Assembly (NCBI GenBank): GCA_963757945.1
Contig: CAVWTN010000002.1
Span: 1,860,001-1,924,000 of the forward strand
From: CAVWTN01 sp963757945
Lineage (GTDB): Bacteria; Vulcanimicrobiota; Vulcanimicrobiia; Vulcanimicrobiales; Vulcanimicrobiaceae
Reading direction: 5' to 3'
DNA length: 64,000 nucleotides
Shown here piece by piece: positions 16,384-25,054 of the stretch (within the stretch, counting starts at the first letter, position 1; the number at the start of each line of letters is the position of its first letter). The position numbers were made by a program, and so were the translations under genes. Under the pieces are notes generated by a model. It had not been told where the DNA came from. It saw only the letters and a list, made by a program, of their open reading frames with translations, and did not search any database.

Positions 16384-17130
16384 TTAGTTTCGATCGGCCC
16401 AGCGCTCGACCGTGTCGTCTTGCCTGAGCCCGGGCGAGGCGACGAGGACGTGCGGCGGGATGAGCGCGCCCGCTCGATCGCGTTCGGCGGTCGCGAAGGA
16501 GCCGCGCGTGAAGCGATAGCGCAGCGTCGAGCCTGCCGGCAGCGAGAGATCGAGCGTCCAGTACCGCGAGTCGCGGCGGACGAGGCGAAGCTCCGCCGGG
16601 TTGTAGGCGGTGCGCTCCGTGGAGAGATAGATGTCGTCGCCGAGGGGCGTGTCGTCCGGCGTTCGCACCACGATCGTCACCGTGACCGCGGCGCCTTCCG
16701 CGGGGCTCCCGGGAGCGCGCGGCGGAGGCGTCTGCGCGGTCGCCGTCGCGAAGCCGGCGGGTAATTTGCCGCTCTCGGCTTCGCCCGGCAGGACGTCGCG
16801 GGGGGAGAGATCGACCGAGCGGACCTGATGCGTCGAGGGGTCGACGTGCAAGCGGATCGTTTGACCCAGCTTGCCCGAGACTGCGGCCGTCCCGTCCGCG
16901 AGCCGGAACGCCGCGCCGTTGGTCAGCACGATGAACCCGTTCTCGCAGACCAAGTACCGGCCGCGCACGAGGATCTCGCCGAGGGGAGCGGGCGTCGCCG
17001 CCGTGGACGGTGCGGGCGGGGAGGAGGGCGTCGCTGAGGGCGCCGGCGTGGGGGCCGGGGCGGCGGCGAGCAGGACGGCGGCGAGCGCCGGCAGCGCCGC
17101 AAGGGACACGAACGAGATCCGGCCTCTCAT
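16384..17130 (-). CDS. Secreted protein with CBM20-like C-terminal domain (second copy of pair)
   Basis: 248 residues. Signal peptide, then a Pro/Thr/Ala linker, then a middle segment (residues ~50-115) and a C-terminal ~100-residue domain. The latter has TVTIVVRTPDDTPLGDDIYL, YWTLDLSLPAGSTLRYRFTR and a SFATAERDRAG stretch. This is the pattern of starch-binding CBM20 domains, whose conserved YKFTRGSW-type strand is easily recognised. Binding of glycan is inferred. It overlaps the barrel-protein gene before it by four bases (ATGA), so the two are translationally coupled. A related protein follows the related barrel upstream. Confidence 0.65.
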   Translation of the reverse strand: MRGRISFVSLAALPALAAVLLAAAPAPTPAPSATPSSPPAPSTAATPAPLGEILVRGRYLVCENGFIVLTNGAAFRLADGTAAVSGKLGQTIRLHVDPSTHQVRSVDLSPRDVLPGEAESGKLPAGFATATAQTPPPRAPGSPAEGAAVTVTIVVRTPDDTPLGDDIYLSTERTAYNPAELRLVRRDSRYWTLDLSLPAGSTLRYRFTRGSFATAERDRAGALIPPHVLVASPGLRQDDTVERWADRN

Positions 17131-18749
17131 AACGGCGTCAACGAGAACGTGTACTGCGGCAGCAGATACTGGCCGCCCCAGCCGAAATTATAGCTGCGGC
17201 CGTAGACGGCCAAGAGGTGCGGCCCGAGCGGCGCCTGCAGCGTGAGCGTCGCGCTGTTCGGCGGACGCCCGAGGCCCCCGAATTGAGGGAAGTCGCGCGC
17301 GTGCACGAGTTGCAAGTCGAGCCGGTACGGCGGGCGCATCGTGTACGTCAAGGTCGTGGCATAGGTGCGCAGCGTGCTGAGTCCCTGGTAGGCGAAGTAA
17401 CCCGGATACGGAGAGCCGTCCGGCGCGAAGAACGGTTGCGAAGGATCGGGCAGCCCCAAGAACTCCGCTGCGCCCCACGCGTATCGATTGCTCAATTGCT
17501 GGATCTGCGCGTACGACGTGATGGAGAGATTCTTGCGCGGGCGCCCGGAGAGCGTGAGCGTCGTCGCTTGCGAGGCGCTCTGGTGGCCGTAATCGTACGT
17601 CGTCGAACTGATGTCGTAGTTGATGGAGAGGTCGCTTCGGAACGGCCCGTGCAGGCCGTACGGCGAAAGCAGCGATGCGCCGAGCGTCGTACGGAAATCC
17701 TCCGGAAACGGCGTCATCTGGGCGTCGCGATCGAAACCGAACCCCGATTGCAAGCGGTAGCCGAGTAGCTTGCCGATGTACCGCGTGTTGCTCGTCAATC
17801 CGAGATCGGTCGAGAGCCGGCCGTTGTATTGCGCGAGCTGGAGCCGGGCGTTCGCGACTCGCCCGCTCTGTTGCAGCGCGTACGTCGCGGCGGCGTTGCC
17901 CGGGAACAGGTAGGCGGTGACGTTCTCGGTCAGCGTCGGCCCGAGTTGCCGGTAGCTCTGCAGATCGACGCGCTTGGCGCGCACGGGCAGATACGAAATG
18001 ATGGCGTAGCGCCTCTCGTTGTCGACGAGATGCTCGTCGAAGCCGAGCTCCACGCCAGCCTGGCTATCGTACCGGAAGTGCGCCGCGAGCAGCGTGTGCT
18101 CGCTGCCGTAGAGCGCGTAGGGCTGATCGAACGTCGCGAACGGCAGTGCGTTCGTTCCGAAGGTCGAGTTCGCGGCGAACGTGTAGAGGTACATCGGCGA
18201 ACGCGCGATCAGCCTCGTCCCCGTCGTGAAATCCGCCGGCAGAAAGCGCACGTTCACGTTCGGTGTGACGACCGCGTGGCGCGAGCGGATGTAGGGCCGC
18301 TCGCCCGTCACGTCGACGACGTCGTACACGCCTTCCGGCGCGATCTCGGGCGCGCTCTGCCCGTCCGGCGCGATGCGCAGGCTCGCGGGTTCCGGATCGA
18401 GCGAGAGCGCGTACGCCTCGTTGCTCTCCAGTTCCAAATGGTAGGCCGCGTAACCGCCGGGCGGAGCGCTTCCCAAGACGCGCACGTGTCCGCCGAAGAG
18501 CAAACGGTTGTGCGCGAGATCGAAGCGCAGGCCGTCGGCTTCGATCGTGCGCGTGCCGATGCGGACGCGAACCGAGCCGTCCGCCGCGAGCAGCGCGCGG
18601 CTCGGGAAGAACCCGATCGCGCCGGCGCGCACGTCGACGCTCTTCGGGAGCGTGCGCGCGGGGGCGCAGCGCGCGGGCGGGCAGGCCGCGAGGAACGCGG
18701 TAAGCGCGGCGCCCAGAGCCAGGATCGAGGCGCGACGGACAACCTTCAC
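17127..18749 (-). CDS. LptD-like outer-membrane beta-barrel protein (second copy of pair)
   Basis: 540 residues. Signal peptide (…FLAACPPARCA). Next comes an OstA/LptA-like strand pair (TIEADGLRFDLAHNRLLFGG), as in the periplasmic domain of LptD. The rest is rich in alternating hydrophobic/aromatic residues and short turns, as expected for a large barrel. Motifs shared with the upstream paralog include YIRSRHAVVTP versus FIRSRRATIVP, GFDRDAQ versus GYAHDGL, and YNFGWG versus YSFGWG at the C-terminus. It lies in one minus-strand unit with rfbC and glf. A role in moving lipid-linked glycan to the surface is plausible, but LptD orthology is not established. Start GTG. Confidence 0.65.
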   Translation of the reverse strand: MKVVRRASILALGAALTAFLAACPPARCAPARTLPKSVDVRAGAIGFFPSRALLAADGSVRVRIGTRTIEADGLRFDLAHNRLLFGGHVRVLGSAPPGGYAAYHLELESNEAYALSLDPEPASLRIAPDGQSAPEIAPEGVYDVVDVTGERPYIRSRHAVVTPNVNVRFLPADFTTGTRLIARSPMYLYTFAANSTFGTNALPFATFDQPYALYGSEHTLLAAHFRYDSQAGVELGFDEHLVDNERRYAIISYLPVRAKRVDLQSYRQLGPTLTENVTAYLFPGNAAATYALQQSGRVANARLQLAQYNGRLSTDLGLTSNTRYIGKLLGYRLQSGFGFDRDAQMTPFPEDFRTTLGASLLSPYGLHGPFRSDLSINYDISSTTYDYGHQSASQATTLTLSGRPRKNLSITSYAQIQQLSNRYAWGAAEFLGLPDPSQPFFAPDGSPYPGYFAYQGLSTLRTYATTLTYTMRPPYRLDLQLVHARDFPQFGGLGRPPNSATLTLQAPLGPHLLAVYGRSYNFGWGGQYLLPQYTFSLTPL

Positions 18750-18756
18750 GCGGCGG

Positions 18757-19635
18757 TTATTTCGGCGGCGTCGGGGGGCGCGGGAAGGGCTGTCCCGTGA
18801 ACGGCGTCGGCATCGCCTGATTGCCGAGATCGGGGGCGAGCCCGTCCTCGTCGCCCCAGTGGTAGACGATGTCGTCCTTGCGCCGCACGTCGCCGTTGCC
18901 GACGAACAGTTCGTGCGGCTTTCCCTCGAGCCCGTCCTGGCCGCGCTCGGCGGCGCTCCACGATCCGCGCGTGTAGCGGTAGAAGAAGTGCGTGCCGGAG
19001 TTGAAGTCCCGGCTGACGCGATAGTGCAGGGCGTCGATGCGGTCCATCTTGATCGCGGTCGCGCTCCAGCCGCTCACGTCGGTCGCGAGATAGACGTCGG
19101 CGAACAACGGCGTCCGGGGCGGGACTTGCACGTAGAACGTGACTTGGACCGGCTTGCCGGTGATCCCCGGCTTCCCGCCGCCGAGGTCCGGATTCTGGGT
19201 GCGCGGCGAAAGGGCGACGGCGAACCCGCGGACCGCTTCGTAGGAGGCCTCCGGGGGCAGCGGCCGGCGCGAGAGCGCGAGCTCGACGATCCGGCCGCTC
19301 GCCGAATCGAAGCTCGCGCGGGCGTACACGCGGGTCGTCGCGTGCAGCGTCGTAGGTCCTCCGGTCGCTGCGTCGACGGTCCGCACGTTCGGGTCGAGCC
19401 GGAAGCCGTCGCCCGTCGTGAAGAACGCGAAACCGCGCTGGACGTCGAGCAGCTGGCCCGCGTAGCGCACGACCTGGCCGCTGGGCCGGGGCGTCGCGGT
19501 CGCCTCGATCGGCGGCAGCGTGGCGCGGGGCATCGGCGTCGGCGTCGCGGCGAACTGTCCGGGCGCGCTCAAGGGCAGCGCCGCGAAGAGGGCGGCGCCG
19601 ATCGCAAGGGCCGCAAGCCAAGAGCGACGTCGCAT
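18757..19635 (-). CDS. Secreted protein with CBM20-like C-terminal domain (first copy of pair)
   Basis: 292 residues. The signal peptide is followed by a Thr/Pro linker and a middle segment with a GYxL/FFTTGDGFRLDPNV stretch that parallels GFIVLTNGAAFRLADG in the paralog. The C-terminal domain has VQVTFYVQVPPRTPLFADVY, YRVSRDFNSGTHFFYRYTRG and SWSAAERGQDG, again CBM20-like. The tail adds ~30 residues rich in Pro absent from the other copy. It starts immediately after the stop of the upstream barrel gene with no gap and is followed by the second barrel gene after seven bases. Confidence 0.65.
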   Translation of the reverse strand: MRRRSWLAALAIGAALFAALPLSAPGQFAATPTPMPRATLPPIEATATPRPSGQVVRYAGQLLDVQRGFAFFTTGDGFRLDPNVRTVDAATGGPTTLHATTRVYARASFDSASGRIVELALSRRPLPPEASYEAVRGFAVALSPRTQNPDLGGGKPGITGKPVQVTFYVQVPPRTPLFADVYLATDVSGWSATAIKMDRIDALHYRVSRDFNSGTHFFYRYTRGSWSAAERGQDGLEGKPHELFVGNGDVRRKDDIVYHWGDEDGLAPDLGNQAMPTPFTGQPFPRPPTPPK

Positions 19636-21429
19636 CTATTTCTCGATCTGGAAGCCCCATTGCGGGGACAGGTGCCAGTTTCCCCACCCGAACGAATAGG
19701 CCCGCGTGAGGTCGAGCTGAATCGTGGGCGTGATCCGAATTCTCAGGTTCGCGGTCAGGAGTTGCGGCGCCACGCCGTAGGGCGACGCCGTCACGTTGTA
19801 CCCCGGCCCCGGCGGGAACCCCGGTTCGGGGATCGGGACCGGGAAGTCGCGGTTGCTGCGATAGATCAGCGACCCGCCGATTCTGGTGCTCGGGATATAG
19901 AGCACCGAGACCACGAGCGAGCGCGACGTCGCGAAGCCTTGGAACGCCGCATAGCCCGGATAGGTCTCGCCCGTCTGCAGGCTCGTGGGGATCGTCGGCG
20001 GGTACGCCTCGAGCTGCTGCGAGCCGAAATGATCCGACGTCTGCGTGACGCTGTAGCCGACGTAGGCCGAGAGGCGCCGGTCGAACGCTTTGCTCAGCGT
20101 CGCGCCGGTGCTCATCGTGTCGATGTAATGCGGCGCCGAGAACCACTGGCGCTGCGAATCGGCCGTCACCGTCAGCAGCGTGTCGCGCGAGAGCTTGTCG
20201 CGATTGACGCGCAGCGGAGATGAATAGAGCGAGGCGCCGGCCGAGTGGTACCACAGCGAATTCCAGGCGACGCCGCCGATCCCGAAGATCGGCGAGAGGC
20301 CGTCATGGGCGTAGCCGAAACCCGAGCGCAGCCGGAAGTACAGCGGCAGCTTGTTGATGCGGTGATCGAAGCCTTGCCACAGCAGGCTCGCATCGACGGG
20401 ATGGTTCGGCGTCCACGGATAGGAGGGGTTGACGTAATACGTCAGCGGCGCCGGATTCGCAAGCAGGCTATCGTAATAGGCGTTCGTGTTCAGCTGCAGA
20501 TAGGATCTGCGGAGCGCTTCGGTGATTTGGACGTGCGCGTATCCGGCCGCGTCGTACGGCTGGCTGAAGCCGTGCTGGAACGCGTTCTCCTGCAGGAAGA
20601 CCTGGACGCCGAGATTCGGCGAGGCGCGATCGTACGCGATCAGGTTATATTGCTTACCGGGCCGCGTGACCGGATTGATCGAGGCGACGGCGTACGCTCG
20701 ATCGGTGACCAGGTGCTGCTCGAGCGATCCGAAGAGCCCGTCCACGGTTTCGTAGCGCAGGTGTGCGGCCGTCAGCGCATTGGAACTGCCCGCGAACGGA
20801 TACGCGACGTCGACGTTCGCGCCGGCGAGCGAATTCTGCGCGAAGTTCGGGTTGTTCGAGAAGACCATGAACCAGGTCGGCGTCGGCGCCCAGCCGGCCC
20901 CTGAATTGATGGAGGCCGGCGCGAAACGCACGCTCTGGCGCGGCACGATGGTCGCACGCCGCGAGCGGATGAACGCGTGCTCGTCGCCCATCTCGGGGAG
21001 GAAGAACACGTCGCCCGGCATCTCTCGCCCCAGCAGCGGATGCGCGAAATCGCCGTTGACGAAGGTCCAGCGGTCCGGCTCCGTCGTGATCGGCACGAAA
21101 TACGTGCGGTGAAAATCCAGGAACTCGGAGAACGCGGCGCCTTCGATCGTGCGGTCGCCGAACGTGACGCGCACGCCCCCGGCGATGATGAATCGATTGA
21201 GCCGCAGGTCCATTTGAAACGTGTTTCCGGTGATGCGCGTGCCGTCGGAGAGCGTCACGACGACGTCCTCGTCACCGACGATGACGAACCGGTCGGCATA
21301 GAACGTCACGCTCTTCGCGCTCAAGGAGAACGGGTCGCGCGAGACGTCCGCGGCCGCGGCTCGCGGCGTGCCGAGCGCGAACGTCGCGGCGAGGGCCAGC
21401 AGCGCGAGCAAGAATCGCACGGGATTCAT
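19636..21429 (-). CDS. LptD-like outer-membrane beta-barrel protein (first copy of pair)
   Basis: 597 residues. Signal peptide ending PRAAAA. An OstA-like region follows (VVVTLSDGTRITGNTFQMDL and RFIIAGGVRVTFGDRTIEG). Then comes a long barrel-like region with many Tyr/Phe/Trp, ending in YSFGWGNWHLSPQWGFQIEK. The ATG overlaps the glf stop by four bases, so it is coupled to UDP-galactopyranose mutase. The closest relative in sight is the other barrel two genes downstream. Together with the CBM-like partners this gives a tandem duplication of a two-gene unit. Possible roles are export of a galactofuranose/rhamnose-containing lipid or glycan, which is inference. Confidence 0.65.
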   Translation of the reverse strand: MNPVRFLLALLALAATFALGTPRAAAADVSRDPFSLSAKSVTFYADRFVIVGDEDVVVTLSDGTRITGNTFQMDLRLNRFIIAGGVRVTFGDRTIEGAAFSEFLDFHRTYFVPITTEPDRWTFVNGDFAHPLLGREMPGDVFFLPEMGDEHAFIRSRRATIVPRQSVRFAPASINSGAGWAPTPTWFMVFSNNPNFAQNSLAGANVDVAYPFAGSSNALTAAHLRYETVDGLFGSLEQHLVTDRAYAVASINPVTRPGKQYNLIAYDRASPNLGVQVFLQENAFQHGFSQPYDAAGYAHVQITEALRRSYLQLNTNAYYDSLLANPAPLTYYVNPSYPWTPNHPVDASLLWQGFDHRINKLPLYFRLRSGFGYAHDGLSPIFGIGGVAWNSLWYHSAGASLYSSPLRVNRDKLSRDTLLTVTADSQRQWFSAPHYIDTMSTGATLSKAFDRRLSAYVGYSVTQTSDHFGSQQLEAYPPTIPTSLQTGETYPGYAAFQGFATSRSLVVSVLYIPSTRIGGSLIYRSNRDFPVPIPEPGFPPGPGYNVTASPYGVAPQLLTANLRIRITPTIQLDLTRAYSFGWGNWHLSPQWGFQIEK

Positions 21430-22502
21430 GGCGCTCCCAGCCTCGCGGCGGCTGCGAGCGCCGCGCCTGCGACTTGATCCATGTTGTAGTAGCGGTACTG
21501 CGCGAGGCGCCCGAGGAACGTGACGCCGGGCGCCTGTCCGGCCAGACGCAGATAGCCTTTGAATGAGGCCTCGTTTTCGGGCGTGGGAATCGGATAGTAC
21601 GGGTCCCCGCTCGCCTCGGGGTATTCGCGAACGATCGACGTGCCGGCTGCGCTTTGCCCCGTCAAATGCTTGAATTCGGTGATGCGAGTGTAAGCATGTT
21701 CGTTCGGATAATTCACGGTTCCAACCGGTTGAAAGCGCTCGAGATGGGCGAAACTCTCGTGCGCGAAGCGCAACGAGCGGTACGGCAGCGGGCCCAGCGC
21801 GTATTTGAAGTACCCGTCGATCGGCCCCGTGAAAACGAGATGTTCGTACTCGATGCGGCCGAGGACATCGTCCAGAGCGGTCGAGGTGCGAACCGTGATC
21901 CCAGGCTGGTCTAAGATTCGCTCGAAGAGCATCGTGTAGCCGTCGCGCGGCATCGCTTGATAGGTGTCGGTGAAATAGCGGTCGTCATCGTTCGTGCGGA
22001 CCGGGATGCGCGCCGCAACGGCGGCCGAGAGCCTCTCGGGCGGGATGCCCCATTGTTTGGTCGTGTAGCCGTGGAAGAACATCTCGTAGAGGCGCCGCCC
22101 GACGGCGTCGAGCACGACGTCTTCGCTCGTACGGACGGGGTCGCGCGCTTCGCGCAGCGATTGGAGCAGCGCTCGCGCGGCCGGCTCGTCGAGGCTCCGC
22201 TCGAAGACCATCTCGAGCGTCGTGCGGTTGATCGGAAACGGATACAGCGTGCCCCCGATGCTCGCGAGGACGCGATGCTCGTAGGGCCGCCAGGCCGTGA
22301 ACCGCGAGAGATAGTTGAAGACGCGGGCGGAGTTCGTGTGAAAGATGTGCGGCCCGTAACGGTGCACGCGGATGCCCAGCGCGTCCGGCTCGTCGTACGC
22401 GTTCCCCCCGATGTGCGGGCGGCGGTCGATGACCAGCACGCGCCGGCCGGCGGCCGCGAGCCGTTCGGCGACGATCGAGCCCGCGAAACCCGCGCCGGCC
22501 AC
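21426..22502 (-). CDS. glf: UDP-galactopyranose mutase
   Basis: An FAD enzyme that converts UDP-galactopyranose to UDP-galactofuranose. The FAD-binding motif GAGFAGSIVAERL is followed by VLVIDRRPHIGGNAYD, YGPHIFHTN, PFPINRTTL and FFHGYTTKQWG, all hallmark segments. At 358 residues it is slightly short. The oddity is the N-terminus. The family's first strand would read YDVLVAGAG, but the only usual start codon after the in-frame rfbC stop is the GTG in the middle of that strand, and upstream codons give ERAPYARAIERYDVL with no ATG, GTG or TTG. Either GTG is used and the strand is truncated, or a rare start such as ATC is used. rfbC lies directly upstream. Confidence 0.9.
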   Translation of the reverse strand: MAGAGFAGSIVAERLAAAGRRVLVIDRRPHIGGNAYDEPDALGIRVHRYGPHIFHTNSARVFNYLSRFTAWRPYEHRVLASIGGTLYPFPINRTTLEMVFERSLDEPAARALLQSLREARDPVRTSEDVVLDAVGRRLYEMFFHGYTTKQWGIPPERLSAAVAARIPVRTNDDDRYFTDTYQAMPRDGYTMLFERILDQPGITVRTSTALDDVLGRIEYEHLVFTGPIDGYFKYALGPLPYRSLRFAHESFAHLERFQPVGTVNYPNEHAYTRITEFKHLTGQSAAGTSIVREYPEASGDPYYPIPTPENEASFKGYLRLAGQAPGVTFLGRLAQYRYYNMDQVAGAALAAAARLGAP

Positions 22503-22547
22503 GAGGACGTCATATCGTTCGATCGCTCTTGCGTACGGCGCGCGCTC

Positions 22548-23072
22548 CTACGAGAGGAGTTTCGCGTTCCGGTCCTTTTCGGAGATACGCGGTTCGCCGA
22601 CGAGCGGCCAGGCGACGCCGATTGCCGGGTCGTTCCAGCGCACGCAGAATTCACGGCTTGGATCGTGCAACGCGCCGTGCTTGTAGGCGAAGACCACGTC
22701 GTCGCCGAGCGAGAGAAAGCCGTGAGCAAACCCGCGCGGCACGTAGAGTTGCACGTGGTTGTGCTCGCTGAGGATGAACCCTTGCCAGCGGCGGTACGTC
22801 GGCGAGCCTTCCCGCATGTCGACGATCACATCCCAGATTCGGCCGCGCAGGCACTGCACGAGCTTGCTCATCTGCGGGTCGCCGTGCAACCCGCGGATCA
22901 CGTTGCGCGTCGAGAACGAAACGCTGTCCTGAACGAACTCGTCGTGCAAGCCGAGCGCCTGGTATTTTCTCGTGGAATAGATCTCTTTGAAGAATCCACG
23001 ATCGTCCTCGAAGACCTCGGGAACGAAGAGCAGGGCATCGGCGAAAAGGGTCGCGCGAACCTCGATCGGCAT
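22548..23072 (-). CDS. rfbC: dTDP-4-dehydrorhamnose 3,5-epimerase family protein
   Basis: RmlC epimerises C3 and C5 of dTDP-4-keto-6-deoxyglucose in dTDP-L-rhamnose synthesis. 174 residues. Shows FEDDRGFFKE, SFSTRNVIRGLHG with the catalytic His, IWDVIVDMREGSPTYRRW, HVQLYVPRGFAHGF and WNDPAIGVAWP. The family usually has RGLHYQ; here Gly-Asp-Pro replaces Tyr-Gln after the His, so a related epimerase on another dTDP sugar is possible. rmlA, rmlB and rmlD are not in the window. It heads the minus-strand unit with glf and the barrel/CBM pairs and is divergent from deoB. Confidence 0.85.
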   Translation of the reverse strand: MPIEVRATLFADALLFVPEVFEDDRGFFKEIYSTRKYQALGLHDEFVQDSVSFSTRNVIRGLHGDPQMSKLVQCLRGRIWDVIVDMREGSPTYRRWQGFILSEHNHVQLYVPRGFAHGFLSLGDDVVFAYKHGALHDPSREFCVRWNDPAIGVAWPLVGEPRISEKDRNAKLLS

Positions 23073-23174
23073 GTGCTTGCGGGCTTACGCGGCGGTCTCG
23101 CGCGACCCTTCGCCGTGTACGGAGAGCGACCGGCAGGGGAGGCATCGAGGCGCAGAGTCCGAAGCGCGAAGCAA

Positions 23175-24302
23175 ATGCCGCGAAGTCTCGTGATCGTTCT
23201 CGATTCCGGCGGCATCGGCGCGATGCCCGATGCCGCTTCGTACGGGGATAGTCCGGGCGCGAATACAATCGGAAACGTCGCCGCCCGCTGCGGGGGTCTG
23301 CGCCTGCCGAACTTGGGACGGCTCGGGCTCGGACTGCTCTCTGAAGTGCGCGGCATCGCCGTGCCCGCGGAGCCTGCTGCATTTGTCGCACGGCTCGCGG
23401 AGACGTCGAAGGGCAAGGACACGATCACGGGCCACTGGGAGATGGCCGGCATCCGCACGGAGGTGCCGTTCCCGACCTACCCGCAGGGTTTCCCGCCCGA
23501 GATCGTCGAGGCGTTCACGGCGATTTGCGGCCGCGCGCCGCTGGGAAACGTCGCGGCCTCCGGGACGGAAATCATCGAACGTCTTGGCTCGGAACACCTG
23601 GCAACTGGGCGCCCGATCTTGTACACGTCGGCTGATTCCGTCTTCCAAGTTGCCGCCCACGAGCAGGTCGTTCCGCTTGCGACTTTGTACGAGTGGTGTG
23701 AGCGCGCGCGCGCGATGCTCGTACCGCCCCATAACGTCAACCGAGTGATTGCCAGGCCGTTCGTCGGCGTCCCCGGCTCTTTCAGTCGGACGGCAAACAG
23801 GCACGACTTCGCGCTCGATCCACCCGAGAATGTCCTCGATAAGCTGAAGGCCGCAGGCGTGGCGGTCCATGCGGTAGGGAAGATCAGTGATATCTACAGC
23901 GGACGCGGCGTCACCACATCGGTGCGCGCCGCCGACAACGAAGAAGCCATGGTTCGGACATTCGAACTCCTGGAGCGCGTCGATCGGGGACTCATCTTCG
24001 TGAATCTGAACGATTTCGATACGAAATACGGTCATCGGCGCGATGTCCGCGGGTATGCGGGGGCGCTCGAACGATTCGATCTCGAGATTGCCAGAATCGA
24101 GCGGCTGCTCGAACCCGGCGATATCGCGATGCTGACCGCCGATCACGGCTGCGACCCAACGGCCCCGGGGACCGACCACACGCGCGAGTTCGTGCCGTTC
24201 ATCGAGTTCGGGGCGCGCAGCGGCCGTGGCGGAACGATCGAGGGCCTCGACCTCGTCGGGCGCCGAGTCGTCGAAATCCTATTGGAGCCCTCCCGTGCTT
24301 GA
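23175..24302 (+). CDS. deoB: Phosphopentomutase
   Basis: Interconverts (deoxy)ribose-1-phosphate and -5-phosphate, the step after DeoA. 375 residues. The alkaline-phosphatase-superfamily metal motif is at the N-terminus (VIVLDSGGIGAMPDA), followed by DTITGHWEMAG. NLNDFDTKYGHRRD and LTADHGCDPTAPGTDHTRE supply the second metal cluster, all typical of DeoB. The ATG sits where the first strand begins. It overlaps the following sugar transferase by eight bases. Confidence 0.93.
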   Translation: MPRSLVIVLDSGGIGAMPDAASYGDSPGANTIGNVAARCGGLRLPNLGRLGLGLLSEVRGIAVPAEPAAFVARLAETSKGKDTITGHWEMAGIRTEVPFPTYPQGFPPEIVEAFTAICGRAPLGNVAASGTEIIERLGSEHLATGRPILYTSADSVFQVAAHEQVVPLATLYEWCERARAMLVPPHNVNRVIARPFVGVPGSFSRTANRHDFALDPPENVLDKLKAAGVAVHAVGKISDIYSGRGVTTSVRAADNEEAMVRTFELLERVDRGLIFVNLNDFDTKYGHRRDVRGYAGALERFDLEIARIERLLEPGDIAMLTADHGCDPTAPGTDHTREFVPFIEFGARSGRGGTIEGLDLVGRRVVEILLEPSRA

Positions 24303-24987
24303 GTTGCAGGAACGCGCCGCGGCGAAACGCGAGATTCGGCCGGCGGCCGGGCGCCCCGCGGCAGCTCCGCCCCGCCGCGTCCCGGTCAGCTGGTGGCGGG
24401 CCAAGCGCGTGATCGACCTGACGCTCGGGACGGTGGGCCTGGTGATCAGCGCCCCGATCGTCGCGTTGGCCGCGGTCGCCGTCGTCTGCGTCTCGCCGGG
24501 GCCGCCGTTCTTTGCCCAAGAGCGCGTCGGGCTGAACGGGCGGCGTTTCCGGCTCTACAAACTGCGGACGATGGTCGACGGCGCCCACCTGCGCCACGAC
24601 GAGTTGCGCGCCTACAGCGACGTGAGCGGTCCGGTGTTCAAGATGCGCAACGACCCGCGCCTGCACGTGTTCGGGCGCGTGCTGCGCCGCACGAGCATCG
24701 ATGAGCTGCCCAATCTCGTGAACGTTCTGCGCGGCGAGATGTCGCTCGTCGGCCCGCGCCCGCCGCTCCCTTGCGAGGTCGCGCATTACGATGAGTTCTC
24801 GGGCCGCCGTCTCTCCGTAAAGCCCGGCATCACGTGCCTGTGGCAGATCGGCGGACGCTCGAACGTCTCTTTCGACGACTGGATGCGCCTGGACAATCAA
24901 TACATCGACCGCTGGTCGCCGCTGGGAGATCTCGCGATCATCGCGCGGACCGTGCCGGCTGTGATTCGCGGGGACGGCGCGCATTAG
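24295..24987 (+). CDS. Undecaprenyl-phosphate sugar phosphotransferase (bacterial sugar transferase, WcaJ C-terminal type)
   Basis: 230 residues. Transfers a sugar-1-phosphate from a nucleotide sugar to undecaprenyl phosphate, starting a surface glycan. One N-terminal membrane helix (IDLTLGTVGLVISAPIVALAA) is followed by the catalytic domain: FFAQERVGLNGRRFRLYKLRTM, VFKMRNDPRLHVFGR, LRRTSIDELPNLVNVL and MSLVGPRPPLP. It lacks the extra four helices of full-length WcaJ, as in many short family members. GTG start with a GGAG site seven bases upstream, inside the end of deoB. Confidence 0.9.
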   Translation: MLELQERAAAKREIRPAAGRPAAAPPRRVPVSWWRAKRVIDLTLGTVGLVISAPIVALAAVAVVCVSPGPPFFAQERVGLNGRRFRLYKLRTMVDGAHLRHDELRAYSDVSGPVFKMRNDPRLHVFGRVLRRTSIDELPNLVNVLRGEMSLVGPRPPLPCEVAHYDEFSGRRLSVKPGITCLWQIGGRSNVSFDDWMRLDNQYIDRWSPLGDLAIIARTVPAVIRGDGAH

Positions 24988-25054
24988 GCCGGCGCTCCGC
25001 GCGGTCCCAACTCCACCGAGCCGCCGCTCCGCCGCCGGCTCGACGTTTCTCGTC

